Origin: an uncultured bacterium
Lineage (GTDB): Bacteria > Cyanobacteriota > Vampirovibrionia > Gastranaerophilales > Gastranaerophilaceae
Assembly (NCBI GenBank): GCA_958366705.1
Contig: CATXCB010000001.1
Span: 1 to 64,000, forward strand
Direction of reading: 5' to 3'
Length of the DNA: 64,000 bases
Positions 31,236 to 39,844 of this stretch are shown piece after piece (the stretch's first letter is position 1; the number at the start of each line of letters is the position of its first letter). The notes beneath the pieces are model-generated. The model was not told the DNA's origin. It made no database searches and saw only the letters and a program-made list of their open reading frames with translations. The position numbers and the translations under genes were made by a program.

Positions 31236-33044
31236 ATGAGTGAGAATCAAAAAATGAGTTTTACTACTCAGAACCGTTTAATTATTTTTGGATTGGTTTT
31301 AAGTACTTTGCTAATTATGGCTATTGCAATATTTGCAATAGTTAATATTCAAAAGAACTTGAATGAAAGTTATCAGAACTTTGGTCAGGTTATTTCTAAA
31401 ACTCTTGCTATTGAAAGTGTTGAGATAACTAAAGATGCTTCTAAAAAAGAAACCTTTGAAATATTGAAATCTCATTCTGATTCTATTTTAAAATCTCATC
31501 AGGATATTGTTTCTATTGAATTCAGGGATTCCGACGGGGAATTAATTTATAAAACAAAAAATAATGCAAGAGAAAGTTCTAAACGTCCGAATATTTCGGT
31601 ATCTTCACCTATGGTGAATGTTTTGGACAAAACTAATTTAGGTTCGGTAACGGTTGGATTGTCAGGCTCAATTGTTGGCAAAGTTTCTTCTACAACCAGA
31701 GCTTCAATTCTATTTGTATTTGTTATCGTGTGGTTGGTTTTTGCTTTTGTTGTTTTAATAAATACATATCTTATAACAAGAGAATTAAGGATTTTGCATG
31801 ACGGGGTTCAAAAGATTTCATCCGGTGAATTTGGATATAAAATTGAAGCAAAGGAAGTTAGTGAAGAAGTTCAACAATTATTTGATTCATTCAATGATAT
31901 GTCTGCAAGATTAAATATTTATGAAGAGCAAAATATAGAACAATTAACTCTTGAAAGAAATAAATTGGAAGCAGTGTTGATGAGCATTGCAAACGGGGTT
32001 GTCGTTTGTGATAATAATGATACTGTCGTTCTTATAAACAACCACGCAAAAGAACTTTTGGAACTTGAGGATGACCAGCTGTTAAATTCAAATATTCAGC
32101 AGTATGTTGATACAGAAGGGGATTATTGTTTTCAGGAAAAAATTGAAGAGTATAAAAAACTCTCTCTGGAGGAAAAATCATCAAAGCCTATTACTTTCAA
32201 TATAACTATTGATGGTAGAATTTTAAAGTCAATAATTTCGCCAATGTTTACTAAAAACCACGATTATGTCGGTTATATCATTGTTTTAATTGATGTCACC
32301 CGTGAAATTGAAATGGATCAGATGAAATCTCAATTTATCTCAAATGTTTCACATGAATTAAGGACTCCTGTTACAGTTTTAAGAAGTTATATTGATACGT
32401 TATACAATTATGGTGACGAATTTGATGAAAAAACAAAGAAAGAATTTATAGAAACATTAAATACTGAAATTATAAGACTTAATAGTATGGTTAATGATAT
32501 TTTGGATTTTTCAAGACTTGATTCGAATGCAAAAATCGAAAAAGATGAAAATGATATTTCGCAGTTGGTTGATGCATGTGTTTCTCAGGTTCAGGTTTTG
32601 TTAAAAGAACACAATCTGAAAATTGAAGTAGAAAAAGATAGCGATATTCCGCTATTAATGTTTAATTATAACAGTATTGCAAGGGCATTAACTAATTATT
32701 TGTCAAATGCTATTAAATATGCTCCGCAGGATTCGACAATAAAAGTAAGATTGTATAAAGAACTTGAAAATAATCAAGTGATTGTAACTGTACGTGATGA
32801 AGGGATTGGAATTGCTCCGGAATTCCAAAAGAAAGTTTTTGAAAGATTTTACCGGGTAGAAAATAAAACTCACAGTGTAAAAGGCACAGGTTTAGGACTT
32901 CATTTAGTTAAAACAACTATTGAAAAACATCACTTCGGACATGTATTTGTAAATTCACAACCTGGTCATGGTTCAACGTTTGGGTTCTCGTTGCCTATTG
33001 ATTTATCTTTGGTTGGTGAATTGGCAGATGATAATTTAGTATAG
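31236..33044 (+). CDS. Membrane histidine kinase, WalK/PhoR-like
   Basis: A 602-residue sensor kinase. Two membrane helices (about 15-37 and 157-180) bracket an extracytoplasmic sensor of about 120 residues. HAMP (about 180-232) and PAS (about 240-355) follow, then HisKA with His373 in NVSHELRTPVTVL and HATPase with DEGIGIAPEFQ and GTGLGLHLVKTTI. The layout matches WalK/VicK-type kinases that watch the envelope. Its response regulator is not adjacent, making it an orphan in the window. The dispersed repeats lie on both sides of it. Confidence 0.92.
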   Translation: MSENQKMSFTTQNRLIIFGLVLSTLLIMAIAIFAIVNIQKNLNESYQNFGQVISKTLAIESVEITKDASKKETFEILKSHSDSILKSHQDIVSIEFRDSDGELIYKTKNNARESSKRPNISVSSPMVNVLDKTNLGSVTVGLSGSIVGKVSSTTRASILFVFVIVWLVFAFVVLINTYLITRELRILHDGVQKISSGEFGYKIEAKEVSEEVQQLFDSFNDMSARLNIYEEQNIEQLTLERNKLEAVLMSIANGVVVCDNNDTVVLINNHAKELLELEDDQLLNSNIQQYVDTEGDYCFQEKIEEYKKLSLEEKSSKPITFNITIDGRILKSIISPMFTKNHDYVGYIIVLIDVTREIEMDQMKSQFISNVSHELRTPVTVLRSYIDTLYNYGDEFDEKTKKEFIETLNTEIIRLNSMVNDILDFSRLDSNAKIEKDENDISQLVDACVSQVQVLLKEHNLKIEVEKDSDIPLLMFNYNSIARALTNYLSNAIKYAPQDSTIKVRLYKELENNQVIVTVRDEGIGIAPEFQKKVFERFYRVENKTHSVKGTGLGLHLVKTTIEKHHFGHVFVNSQPGHGSTFGFSLPIDLSLVGELADDNLV

Positions 33045-33155
33045 GTGATTTATATTTTTGCTGTAATATTTTCTAGGATATTTTAATTGCGCATTTTAAA
33101 TTAGATTGTCACGTCAGCAAAAGAATTCTCGTAATGCCATTCTGGCTGAGAACTG

Positions 33156-33221
33156 TCATTCTTAACTTGTTTCAGAATCTTTTAGTTTGATTTAGACCCT
33201 GAAACACGTTCCTTGGGATAA
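33156..33221. repeat. Dispersed repeat, second copy
   Basis: GTCATTCTTAACTTGTTTCA then GAATCTTTTAGTTTGATTTAGACCCTGAAAC. It pairs with the copy at 30868-30932 and the two bracket the histidine kinase gene in the same orientation. Confidence 0.8.
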
Positions 33222-33289
33222 TATCAAACTTTAGCTATAACTGGTAGTAAATCTACATACGTCGTACCATCTTCCAGACGGATTGAAAG

Positions 33290-34891
33290 CTAATCAAACA
33301 ATGCGTTAATTTTATCAGTAATATCCTGCGGATCAATTTCGTTAGTTATTTTGTTAACATCTTGTGCAATTTGATATAATTTAGCAGCTTCAATTTTGTC
33401 ACCTGTGATTGCAATAGAACGTGCTAAATTAAAGTGAGCAAGAGCATAATTTGGATTATATTCAACGGCTTTTTTGAACATGTCTGTTGCTTGTTTAACC
33501 TTACCTAAATCATCCAGATAAATAACTCCAAGATTGTTGTATGCAATTGCATAAGTTTTATCAAATTCTATAGCGTATTCATATTCTCTAATGGCCTCAT
33601 CTGTATCACCTTTTCCCCAGTATAAAAATCCTAAGTTGCAGTGAATTTTTGCATTTTTAGGGTCCAGGTCAAGAGCGTTTCTGTATACAGCTAAAGCGTT
33701 GTCATAATCTTCTTTATCGTAAAAGGCACTACCTAAATTTACATAAATATCGATATCTTCAGGTGTTAAAAGGTATGCACTTTGGTATGATGTAATTGCA
33801 GCATCTAAATCTTGTTTAGCTTCCTGGAATACAAAACCCAGAGTTTGGTTTACAACACTTGTCCATTCTTTGCTTGGATTTAATGTAACAGCCGTTTGGA
33901 AGTGAGATACAGCTGCATCTATATCACCTTTAATATAAAGAATATTTGCTAAATTGGAATGAAATTCCGGCATGTTTGGCATGATTTGAATCAGTTTGTT
34001 GTAAACTTCTATAGCGTTATCGTAATCTCCAATATCTTCGTAGGCTTTACAAAGGTGACGGTACGCCGGAATATTCAGGCTGTCTAACCAAATAGCCATT
34101 TTGTATTCTGTAATTGCGTTTTCAAACTGTCCGAGTGAAGAATAAATATCGCCTAAAAGACAGTATAAAGGCACAAACCCAGGAGCTTTGTCCACGGCAT
34201 CAATATAAACATCTAAAGCATTATCAATGCCTTTTGATTGAATTTTCATATACCCTTTCATTAAAATAGGTAAAAACTTTGCATAAGAAAGGGTTTCTTT
34301 TACTTTTTTTAATGCTTCTTTATCAAAAGGTAATGTTAATACAGACATTAAATATTCATAAGATGACTTAATTTTATTTTTAAAAACTCTGAATGAGGAA
34401 ACTTTGTATAAATTATGCAATAAAAAATGAGCACAGGAGCTTGATAAAGGGTTGCATTGTATTGCTTTTTTTACATTTATTTCCGCATCTAAGAATCTGG
34501 CTTTTTTTGTATAGGTTTCGGCAAGCATGTAGTATGCTTGAGAATATTTAGGGTTTTTCTTAACAGCAGTTTCAAAATAGTTAACAGCCTTGTCTAAATC
34601 GCCTTTGTAAAACTGTGCTTTACCGATTTTATAGTATATTTCATAAGAATCAATGTAAGATTCAAGAGCAATTTGATATTCTGTTATTGCTTCATCAATG
34701 TACTGGCATGATGAATAAATATCTAAATGCCACGCCAGATACAAGTCCCCTAATCTTAAGTGGAGTTCAGGATTTGTCGGGTCTTTTTGCAAGCCTATCT
34801 GGCATAATTCAATTGCAGATTTAACATTTCCTGTTTTAATCTCTTTTTTTATCTTCTTATCCAGTGTTTTTGTATCATTTTTCGTATTCAT
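33290..34891 (-). CDS. TPR repeat protein
   Basis: A 533-residue protein of consecutive tetratricopeptide repeats with no signal peptide or membrane helix. Good units include AIDAAVSHFQTAVTLNP-type, YNNLGVIYLDDLGKVKQATDMFKKAVEYNPNYA and NAKIHCNLGFLYWGKGDTDEAIREYEYAIEFD. The frame is open to a TTG at 34909, but the ATG at 34891 has AAAGAG at 7 bases. Likely a cytosolic scaffold; the partners are unknown. It is divergent from the synthase gene at 34995. Confidence 0.9.
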   Translation of the reverse strand: MNTKNDTKTLDKKIKKEIKTGNVKSAIELCQIGLQKDPTNPELHLRLGDLYLAWHLDIYSSCQYIDEAITEYQIALESYIDSYEIYYKIGKAQFYKGDLDKAVNYFETAVKKNPKYSQAYYMLAETYTKKARFLDAEINVKKAIQCNPLSSSCAHFLLHNLYKVSSFRVFKNKIKSSYEYLMSVLTLPFDKEALKKVKETLSYAKFLPILMKGYMKIQSKGIDNALDVYIDAVDKAPGFVPLYCLLGDIYSSLGQFENAITEYKMAIWLDSLNIPAYRHLCKAYEDIGDYDNAIEVYNKLIQIMPNMPEFHSNLANILYIKGDIDAAVSHFQTAVTLNPSKEWTSVVNQTLGFVFQEAKQDLDAAITSYQSAYLLTPEDIDIYVNLGSAFYDKEDYDNALAVYRNALDLDPKNAKIHCNLGFLYWGKGDTDEAIREYEYAIEFDKTYAIAYNNLGVIYLDDLGKVKQATDMFKKAVEYNPNYALAHFNLARSIAITGDKIEAAKLYQIAQDVNKITNEIDPQDITDKINALFD

Positions 34892-34994
34892 AAAATAGCT
34901 CTTTACCAACTATTGTAATTAATTTTATATAAAAAAGCAAGTAATTTAATATAATTTCGTGTATAATGATTTTTATTAAAGAGAGGATTTTCAT

Positions 34995-36305
34995 ATGACA
35001 GATAACAGAATATATTTTGTGGATGTAACAAACAGAGATGGGGTGCAGACATCACGCTTAGGACTAGCAAAATTAGAGAAAACAATTATAAATCTTATGC
35101 TCGATGATATGGGGATAACGCAATCTGAATTCGGATTCCCGACAACACAGCACGAAATAAATTATCTGAATGGAAATTTGGAACTTGTAAAAAGAAAAGC
35201 AATCACGACAACAAAATTGTCAGGGTGGATGCGAGGAATTGCTTCAGATGTTGAAATGTCATTTAAAAATGTTCCGGAACTAAAATATGTAAATCTTTCT
35301 CAGTCAACTTCAGAGCAAATGATTAATGGAAAGTATTTAGGCAAAAAAACTCCTGATGACATAATTAAAATGACCAAAGAAGCTGTTGAATGTGCGGTTG
35401 ATAAAGGTGCTAAAATAATTGGAGTGAATGCTGAAGATGCATCACGCAGCGATATTTCATACCTTATTAAATATGCTAAAGAAGCAAAAGCTTCAGGTGC
35501 TCATCGTTTTAGATACTGTGACACTTTAGGTTTTGAAGATCCTCAGACTGCTTATGATAGAATTTACAGAATTGCTAAAGAAACTCAAATGGCTGTGGAA
35601 CTGCATTATCATAACGATTTGGGAATGGCTACCGCTTGTTCTGTCATGGGTGCAAAAGCGGCTATTGATGCAGGTGTTGATGCTTATATAAATACTGCAA
35701 TAAACGGTATGGGTGAAAGGGCAGGCAATGCTGATTTAGTTTCATGTCTTTTAGCCTGTTTAAAATCTGCAGGTTTTAAAGGAAAATATCAAATTGATGA
35801 AAATATTAAATTAGATAGAGCCTGGCATCTGGCAAAATATACAGCCTATGCTTTCGGAGTTGATATCCCGATAAATCAACCCGCAGTTGGAGATAATGCG
35901 TTTGCTCATGAATCTGGAATCCATGCTGATGGTGCATTAAAAGACAGAAGAAATTATGAACTTTATGATTTTGAAGAACTTGGAAGAGGCGAACCTGAAA
36001 TTATTGAAACCGGGCGCATGATTACAACAGGTGAATACGGTGGTATCAAAGGGTTCCGTAACGTATATAATAATCTTGAAATAGAATTTAAAGATGAACA
36101 TGAAGCAAGAAATATTCTTGAGCTTGCCAGATATGCTAACGTTCATACTCAAAAACCATTGACAACAAGTGAATTAAGGTTTATTTATTATTATCCTGAT
36201 ATTGCAGCTCAAATTATGACAGTATCTCCATATTACGAACCTATTGGTGCTATAAAAGAAAGAGTAGAGGCTCAAATAATAAATCCTCCAAAAAGGGTAA
36301 TATAA
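34995..36305 (+). CDS. Homocitrate / 2-isopropylmalate synthase-type enzyme
   Basis: A 436-residue member of the DRE-TIM aldolase family that condenses acetyl-CoA with a 2-oxo acid. The N-terminus shows VDVTNRDGVQTSRLGL, with NRDG in place of the usual DRE-containing start. The metal site VELHYHNDLGMA and the AHESGIHADG motif are intact. At 436 residues it lacks the long C-terminal leucine-regulatory domain of LeuA, so NifV/homocitrate-like or another specificity is as likely as isopropylmalate. No leuB, leuCD or nif genes are nearby. AGAGAGGA precedes the ATG. The class call is firm, the substrate is not. Confidence 0.85.
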   Translation: MTDNRIYFVDVTNRDGVQTSRLGLAKLEKTIINLMLDDMGITQSEFGFPTTQHEINYLNGNLELVKRKAITTTKLSGWMRGIASDVEMSFKNVPELKYVNLSQSTSEQMINGKYLGKKTPDDIIKMTKEAVECAVDKGAKIIGVNAEDASRSDISYLIKYAKEAKASGAHRFRYCDTLGFEDPQTAYDRIYRIAKETQMAVELHYHNDLGMATACSVMGAKAAIDAGVDAYINTAINGMGERAGNADLVSCLLACLKSAGFKGKYQIDENIKLDRAWHLAKYTAYAFGVDIPINQPAVGDNAFAHESGIHADGALKDRRNYELYDFEELGRGEPEIIETGRMITTGEYGGIKGFRNVYNNLEIEFKDEHEARNILELARYANVHTQKPLTTSELRFIYYYPDIAAQIMTVSPYYEPIGAIKERVEAQIINPPKRVI

Positions 36306-36358
36306 TCTTTTACTTTTAGAATAAAATTGAAAATAATACTAATATAAAGGAAGAGTTA

Positions 36359-36964
36359 ATGGATAATAATTTGACACCTTGTCCGTATTGCGGTCAAATG
36401 ATTAGCAATGATGTTGAAAAATGTCCTCATTGTAACGAGGTTTTTAAAGAGCGAACTATACCTGTAAAAATTGATAGTTTGGGTTTATTTTTAGTTTTGA
36501 ATTTTTTTACACTCGGACTTTATCAAAATATTTGGCTGCTAAGAAATTTATCAAAAATTAATGATATGGCTCTGGCTAAAAAGGATAAATTAAAACTGGG
36601 CATTCCTGTAGCTATTCTTGTTGGTACCGTTTTATTTCTTACGGCTAGTTTCTTTACGTATGCATACTATATTTTCGGAACAGTTCCAAAAGAAATGTTT
36701 CTGCTGGCAGCTTGTTTGTGGATTTTGTCCAGTCCGCTATTTTGGATATGCTGGTTTTTAATGTATATAATTTCGTATAGAGTTTTGAGAATTATTGAAA
36801 AATATACTTATAGGCAGTATGATATCAAGATTTCGCACAGTGAAATCGGCTGGTTGTTTTGTCCTGTAGTTTTCTTACCTCTAACTATACCTATGTTTTA
36901 TTTGGTTTATTTTATTTATACATACAAAGAACGTGTTTATAATCCAAAACCTGTAACTGTTTAA
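36359..36964 (+). CDS. Zinc-ribbon membrane protein, DUF4234-like
   Basis: A 201-residue protein. The N-terminal zinc ribbon has CPYC (8-11) and CPHC (22-25). About four membrane helices follow (roughly 40-62, 80-108, 115-140, 170-195). The segment FLVLNFFTLGLYQNIWLLRNLSKIND resembles the DUF4234 domain, a small membrane module of unknown function. AAGGAAGAG precedes the ATG. It follows the synthase gene after 53 bases and may share its transcript. Confidence 0.8.
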   Translation: MDNNLTPCPYCGQMISNDVEKCPHCNEVFKERTIPVKIDSLGLFLVLNFFTLGLYQNIWLLRNLSKINDMALAKKDKLKLGIPVAILVGTVLFLTASFFTYAYYIFGTVPKEMFLLAACLWILSSPLFWICWFLMYIISYRVLRIIEKYTYRQYDIKISHSEIGWLFCPVVFLPLTIPMFYLVYFIYTYKERVYNPKPVTV

Positions 36965-36983
36965 GTTTTGCGAGGATTATATT

Positions 36984-38027
36984 TTATAATTTTGAATAAG
37001 TAACTAAAATATCCGGAGGATATGGTTTAAAACTTTCAAATTTGAGTTCTGTACATTGTGAAATCTTTTCGGCAGATTTTCCGTAAAAACAAGATTTGCC
37101 GCTATTGTCACCTAAAATTTTAGGTGCAATAAAATGATATAATTTATCTACATATGGTAAAAAGCTATCATTTATATTGCCGCCTGCTTCTACAAGAATA
37201 CTCATTATTTTAAAATCATATAAAGTATTCAAAATGTATTTAATATCAAGTTTTTCCCCTTTGACAGGTGTTGGAATAAAATTTATACTTTTTAATTTTG
37301 GAGGATTAAGTTTTTCATCATAAAAAACATAAATTTCTCCATTTTTATAAATAGTTGCATTTTTAAAATCAGTTTTTAACTCTCTGTCCAAAATGACCTT
37401 GCACTTGTGTTCCATAGTTGGGTTGTCAGCAATAATTGTTGATGAAGATGTTAGGATTGCATCGTATTTTTTTCTTATATTTTTTACTTCCATACGGGCA
37501 CAGGATGAGGTTATCCATTTAGAATCATTTATTGAGGTTGCAATTTTACCATCAATTGTTGTAGCTGTTTTTAGTGCGACAAATGTTTTTTGTTCTGTTT
37601 TGTTTTTAATAAAAATTTCGTTTAATTTTTTGCACTCGTTCTCTAAAACAGGGCCTATAATTTCGATTCCTGCATCTTGCAATTTTTTTAATCCATTTCC
37701 GGCTACTATTGGATTAACATCTTTCATACCGTATACTACTTTTTTTATCCCTTTTTGAATTATTAGGTCGGCGCAAGGTGGAGTTTTCCCAAAATGCGAG
37801 CAAGGCTCAAGATTTACAATTAGAGTGCAACCATCCGCATTGTCAATTTTTAATAAAGCGTCACGTTCTGCGTGATTTTCTCCATATTTTTTATGATACC
37901 CGGTTGCGATAATTTTTCCATTGGCATTTAGTATTATGCATCCGACCATTGGGTTAGGTGAAGTGAAACCTTGGGCTTGTTTAGCTAGTTCTATGCATTT
38001 GTTCATTAGTGTAATATATTGTGTCAT
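36984..38027 (-). CDS. ribD: Bifunctional riboflavin deaminase-reductase
   Basis: The 347-residue product combines two enzymes. The N-terminal deaminase has the zinc site HAERDALL (His52, Glu54) and NLEPCSHFGKTPPCADLI (Cys76, Cys85). The C-terminal reductase starts near 145 (ALKTATTIDGKIAT, WITSSCARMEVKNIRKKYDAILT) and ends SILVEAGGNINDSFL. It carries out the second and third steps of riboflavin synthesis from GTP. Other rib genes are not adjacent and no FMN riboswitch is evident upstream. It converges with the zinc-ribbon gene. Confidence 0.96.
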   Translation of the reverse strand: MTQYITLMNKCIELAKQAQGFTSPNPMVGCIILNANGKIIATGYHKKYGENHAERDALLKIDNADGCTLIVNLEPCSHFGKTPPCADLIIQKGIKKVVYGMKDVNPIVAGNGLKKLQDAGIEIIGPVLENECKKLNEIFIKNKTEQKTFVALKTATTIDGKIATSINDSKWITSSCARMEVKNIRKKYDAILTSSSTIIADNPTMEHKCKVILDRELKTDFKNATIYKNGEIYVFYDEKLNPPKLKSINFIPTPVKGEKLDIKYILNTLYDFKIMSILVEAGGNINDSFLPYVDKLYHFIAPKILGDNSGKSCFYGKSAEKISQCTELKFESFKPYPPDILVTYSKL

Positions 38028-38097
38028 ATTTGTATTTTATACTAAAATGTGATAAATTAAAATAGTCAAAAATGAAGTAATGAAAGGGGAAGAGGTT

Positions 38098-38763
38098 ATG
38101 GTTGATTTGAAATATATAGGACATAGTGCATTTGAAATTAGAAAAGATGATAAAGCAGTTTTAATTGATCCGCTGGTGTCAGTTAATGATAAATATAATT
38201 GGAAAGAATCCCCTATTACAGATATTTTGCTGACTCATGCTCATGGAGATCATTTGGGAGAAGCTATCGAGATAGCAAAAGAAAAAGATATTGAAATCAC
38301 TGCTGTATTTGAATTAGCAAATTATTGTAAATCTCAAGGTGCAAAAATTAAATCTATAGGGTTAGGTTCGTGGATTAATTATTCTTGGGGAAAAGCGGTA
38401 TTCTTACCGGCATTTCATTCAAGTTCTCTGCCTGATGGTAAATATGGCGGGACTGCCGCAAGTATTTTGTTAGATGTAGATGGAGTAAGAATTTATCACG
38501 CCGGTGATACGTGTTTAAATTCTGAGATGAAAGCTATAAAAGAACTTTATGCACCACAAATTGCATTATTGCCTATTGGCGGAACATATACAATGGATGT
38601 TGAACACGCTGCGATGGCTGCAAAATGGCTTGGTGTACGAACAGTTATTCCTATGCATTACAATACATTCCCTGAAATTCAGGCAGATTTACAAAGGTTT
38701 GCAAATCTTATTGCGGTTGGCAACACAGCCTGTCAAATTTTAAATCCTACAGAAATTAATTAG
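38098..38763 (+). CDS. Metallo-beta-lactamase-fold hydrolase, UPF0173-like
   Basis: A 222-residue protein. The metal site THAHGDH (His47, His49, Asp51, His52) and downstream IYHAGDT, PIGGTYTMDVEHAA and VIPMHYNTFP are those of the UPF0173/YtkL type. The enzyme family is metal-dependent with no assigned substrate. The frame is open to ATG 38080, but the ATG at 38098 follows AAAGGGGA with better spacing. The gshB-like gene follows after 18 bases, so the two are likely co-transcribed. Confidence 0.88.
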   Translation: MVDLKYIGHSAFEIRKDDKAVLIDPLVSVNDKYNWKESPITDILLTHAHGDHLGEAIEIAKEKDIEITAVFELANYCKSQGAKIKSIGLGSWINYSWGKAVFLPAFHSSSLPDGKYGGTAASILLDVDGVRIYHAGDTCLNSEMKAIKELYAPQIALLPIGGTYTMDVEHAAMAAKWLGVRTVIPMHYNTFPEIQADLQRFANLIAVGNTACQILNPTEIN

Positions 38764-38781
38764 TTAAAATAAAGAGGTATT

Positions 38782-39762
38782 ATGAAAGTTTTATTTGTTA
38801 TTGACCGATTAGAATTAAAGTATTTTGAATTTAATAATCTGGTTACTAATTTTTGGATAATAAAAAGTTTGTTAGAAAAAAATTGTGATGTCCGGATTAC
38901 AACAATTGATATGCTGAAACTCAAATCGGCAATAGCTTATGCCTCCTGCTATAAGTCTTATTTAAAGGATAATAATATTTTTTATGATAAAGAAAATTTA
39001 TCTGAGATTCCAATTGAAGAATTTAATCTTGTTATGTTTAGACCTGATCCGCCTGTAGATTTGGATTATTTGAATGCAACTTATATATTTGATTTTGTGG
39101 ACCGAAAAAAAACATTTATAATGAATGATACAACAGCAATACGAAATTTTAACGAAAAAATGCATGCGATTTTGTTTAATGAAATAATGCCTGAAAATAT
39201 TGTTACTTCCTCTTTTTCTGATATTATTAAGTTTTTACAGGAAAAGCAGGAAATTATTTTAAAACCGCTTAATCAATGTTTTGGCGGTGGTGTTATGTAT
39301 CTTAAATACGGCGATAAAAATACTGCAGTAATTATTAATTCAATGACAAATAATGGTAAACAGCTTATTATGGTGCAAGAATATATGCCGCAGGCAATCC
39401 ACGGTGATAAAAGGGTATTATTCCTCGGGGAAGAAGTATTGGATTATTGTGTGCAAAAAGCGCCAAGTAATAATGATTTCAAATTTTGTGAACATAATGA
39501 TAAAAATATACACAAAGTTTTATTGTCAGAAAGTGAAAAGGAAATATTCAAAAAAGTTGCCAAAAAGCTTAATTCTATGGGAATATTTATGGTCGGACTT
39601 GATGTAATTGGCGGTAAAATTATAGAAGTTAATGTTACAAGTCCATGTTATTTTATTAAAGAAATTAATAATCATTTTGGCTGCAGATTAGAAGATAAAA
39701 TTACAGATTACATACTTGCTAAAGTAAATGAACATAGTTCTGTAAATACATTATCTGTATAA
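38782..39762 (+). CDS. Glutathione synthetase-like ATP-grasp ligase
   Basis: A 326-residue protein resembling prokaryotic glutathione synthetase. The GshB-type N-domain shows MFRPDPPVDLDYLNATYIFD. The ATP-grasp part has IILKPLNQCFGGGVMYL, QEYMPQAIHGDKRVLFLG and GLDVIGGKIIEVNVTSPC. GshB joins glycine to gamma-glutamylcysteine using ATP. No gshA gene is in the window, so either it lies elsewhere or this ligase makes another peptide. A terminator follows. Confidence 0.82.
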   Translation: MKVLFVIDRLELKYFEFNNLVTNFWIIKSLLEKNCDVRITTIDMLKLKSAIAYASCYKSYLKDNNIFYDKENLSEIPIEEFNLVMFRPDPPVDLDYLNATYIFDFVDRKKTFIMNDTTAIRNFNEKMHAILFNEIMPENIVTSSFSDIIKFLQEKQEIILKPLNQCFGGGVMYLKYGDKNTAVIINSMTNNGKQLIMVQEYMPQAIHGDKRVLFLGEEVLDYCVQKAPSNNDFKFCEHNDKNIHKVLLSESEKEIFKKVAKKLNSMGIFMVGLDVIGGKIIEVNVTSPCYFIKEINNHFGCRLEDKITDYILAKVNEHSSVNTLSV

Positions 39763-39780
39763 ATTATTTTATAAATAATA

Positions 39781-39824
39781 ACAACTAAGGGGCACGGATA
39801 AAATCCGTGCCCCTTAGTTGTTTT
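39781..39824. terminator. Very long-stem bidirectional terminator
   Basis: A perfect 19-bp stem ACAACTAAGGGGCACGGAT/ATCCGTGCCCCTTAGTTGT with loop AAA and a following T run, between convergent gshB-like and dnaK genes. Confidence 0.95.
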
Positions 39825-39844
39825 AAGCTTAATAGGTAAATCTA

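Noticed and set aside
36984..38097. FMN riboswitch upstream of ribD
   Set aside because: The gap upstream of ribD is only about 70 bases to the next gene start and shows none of the conserved RFN elements.
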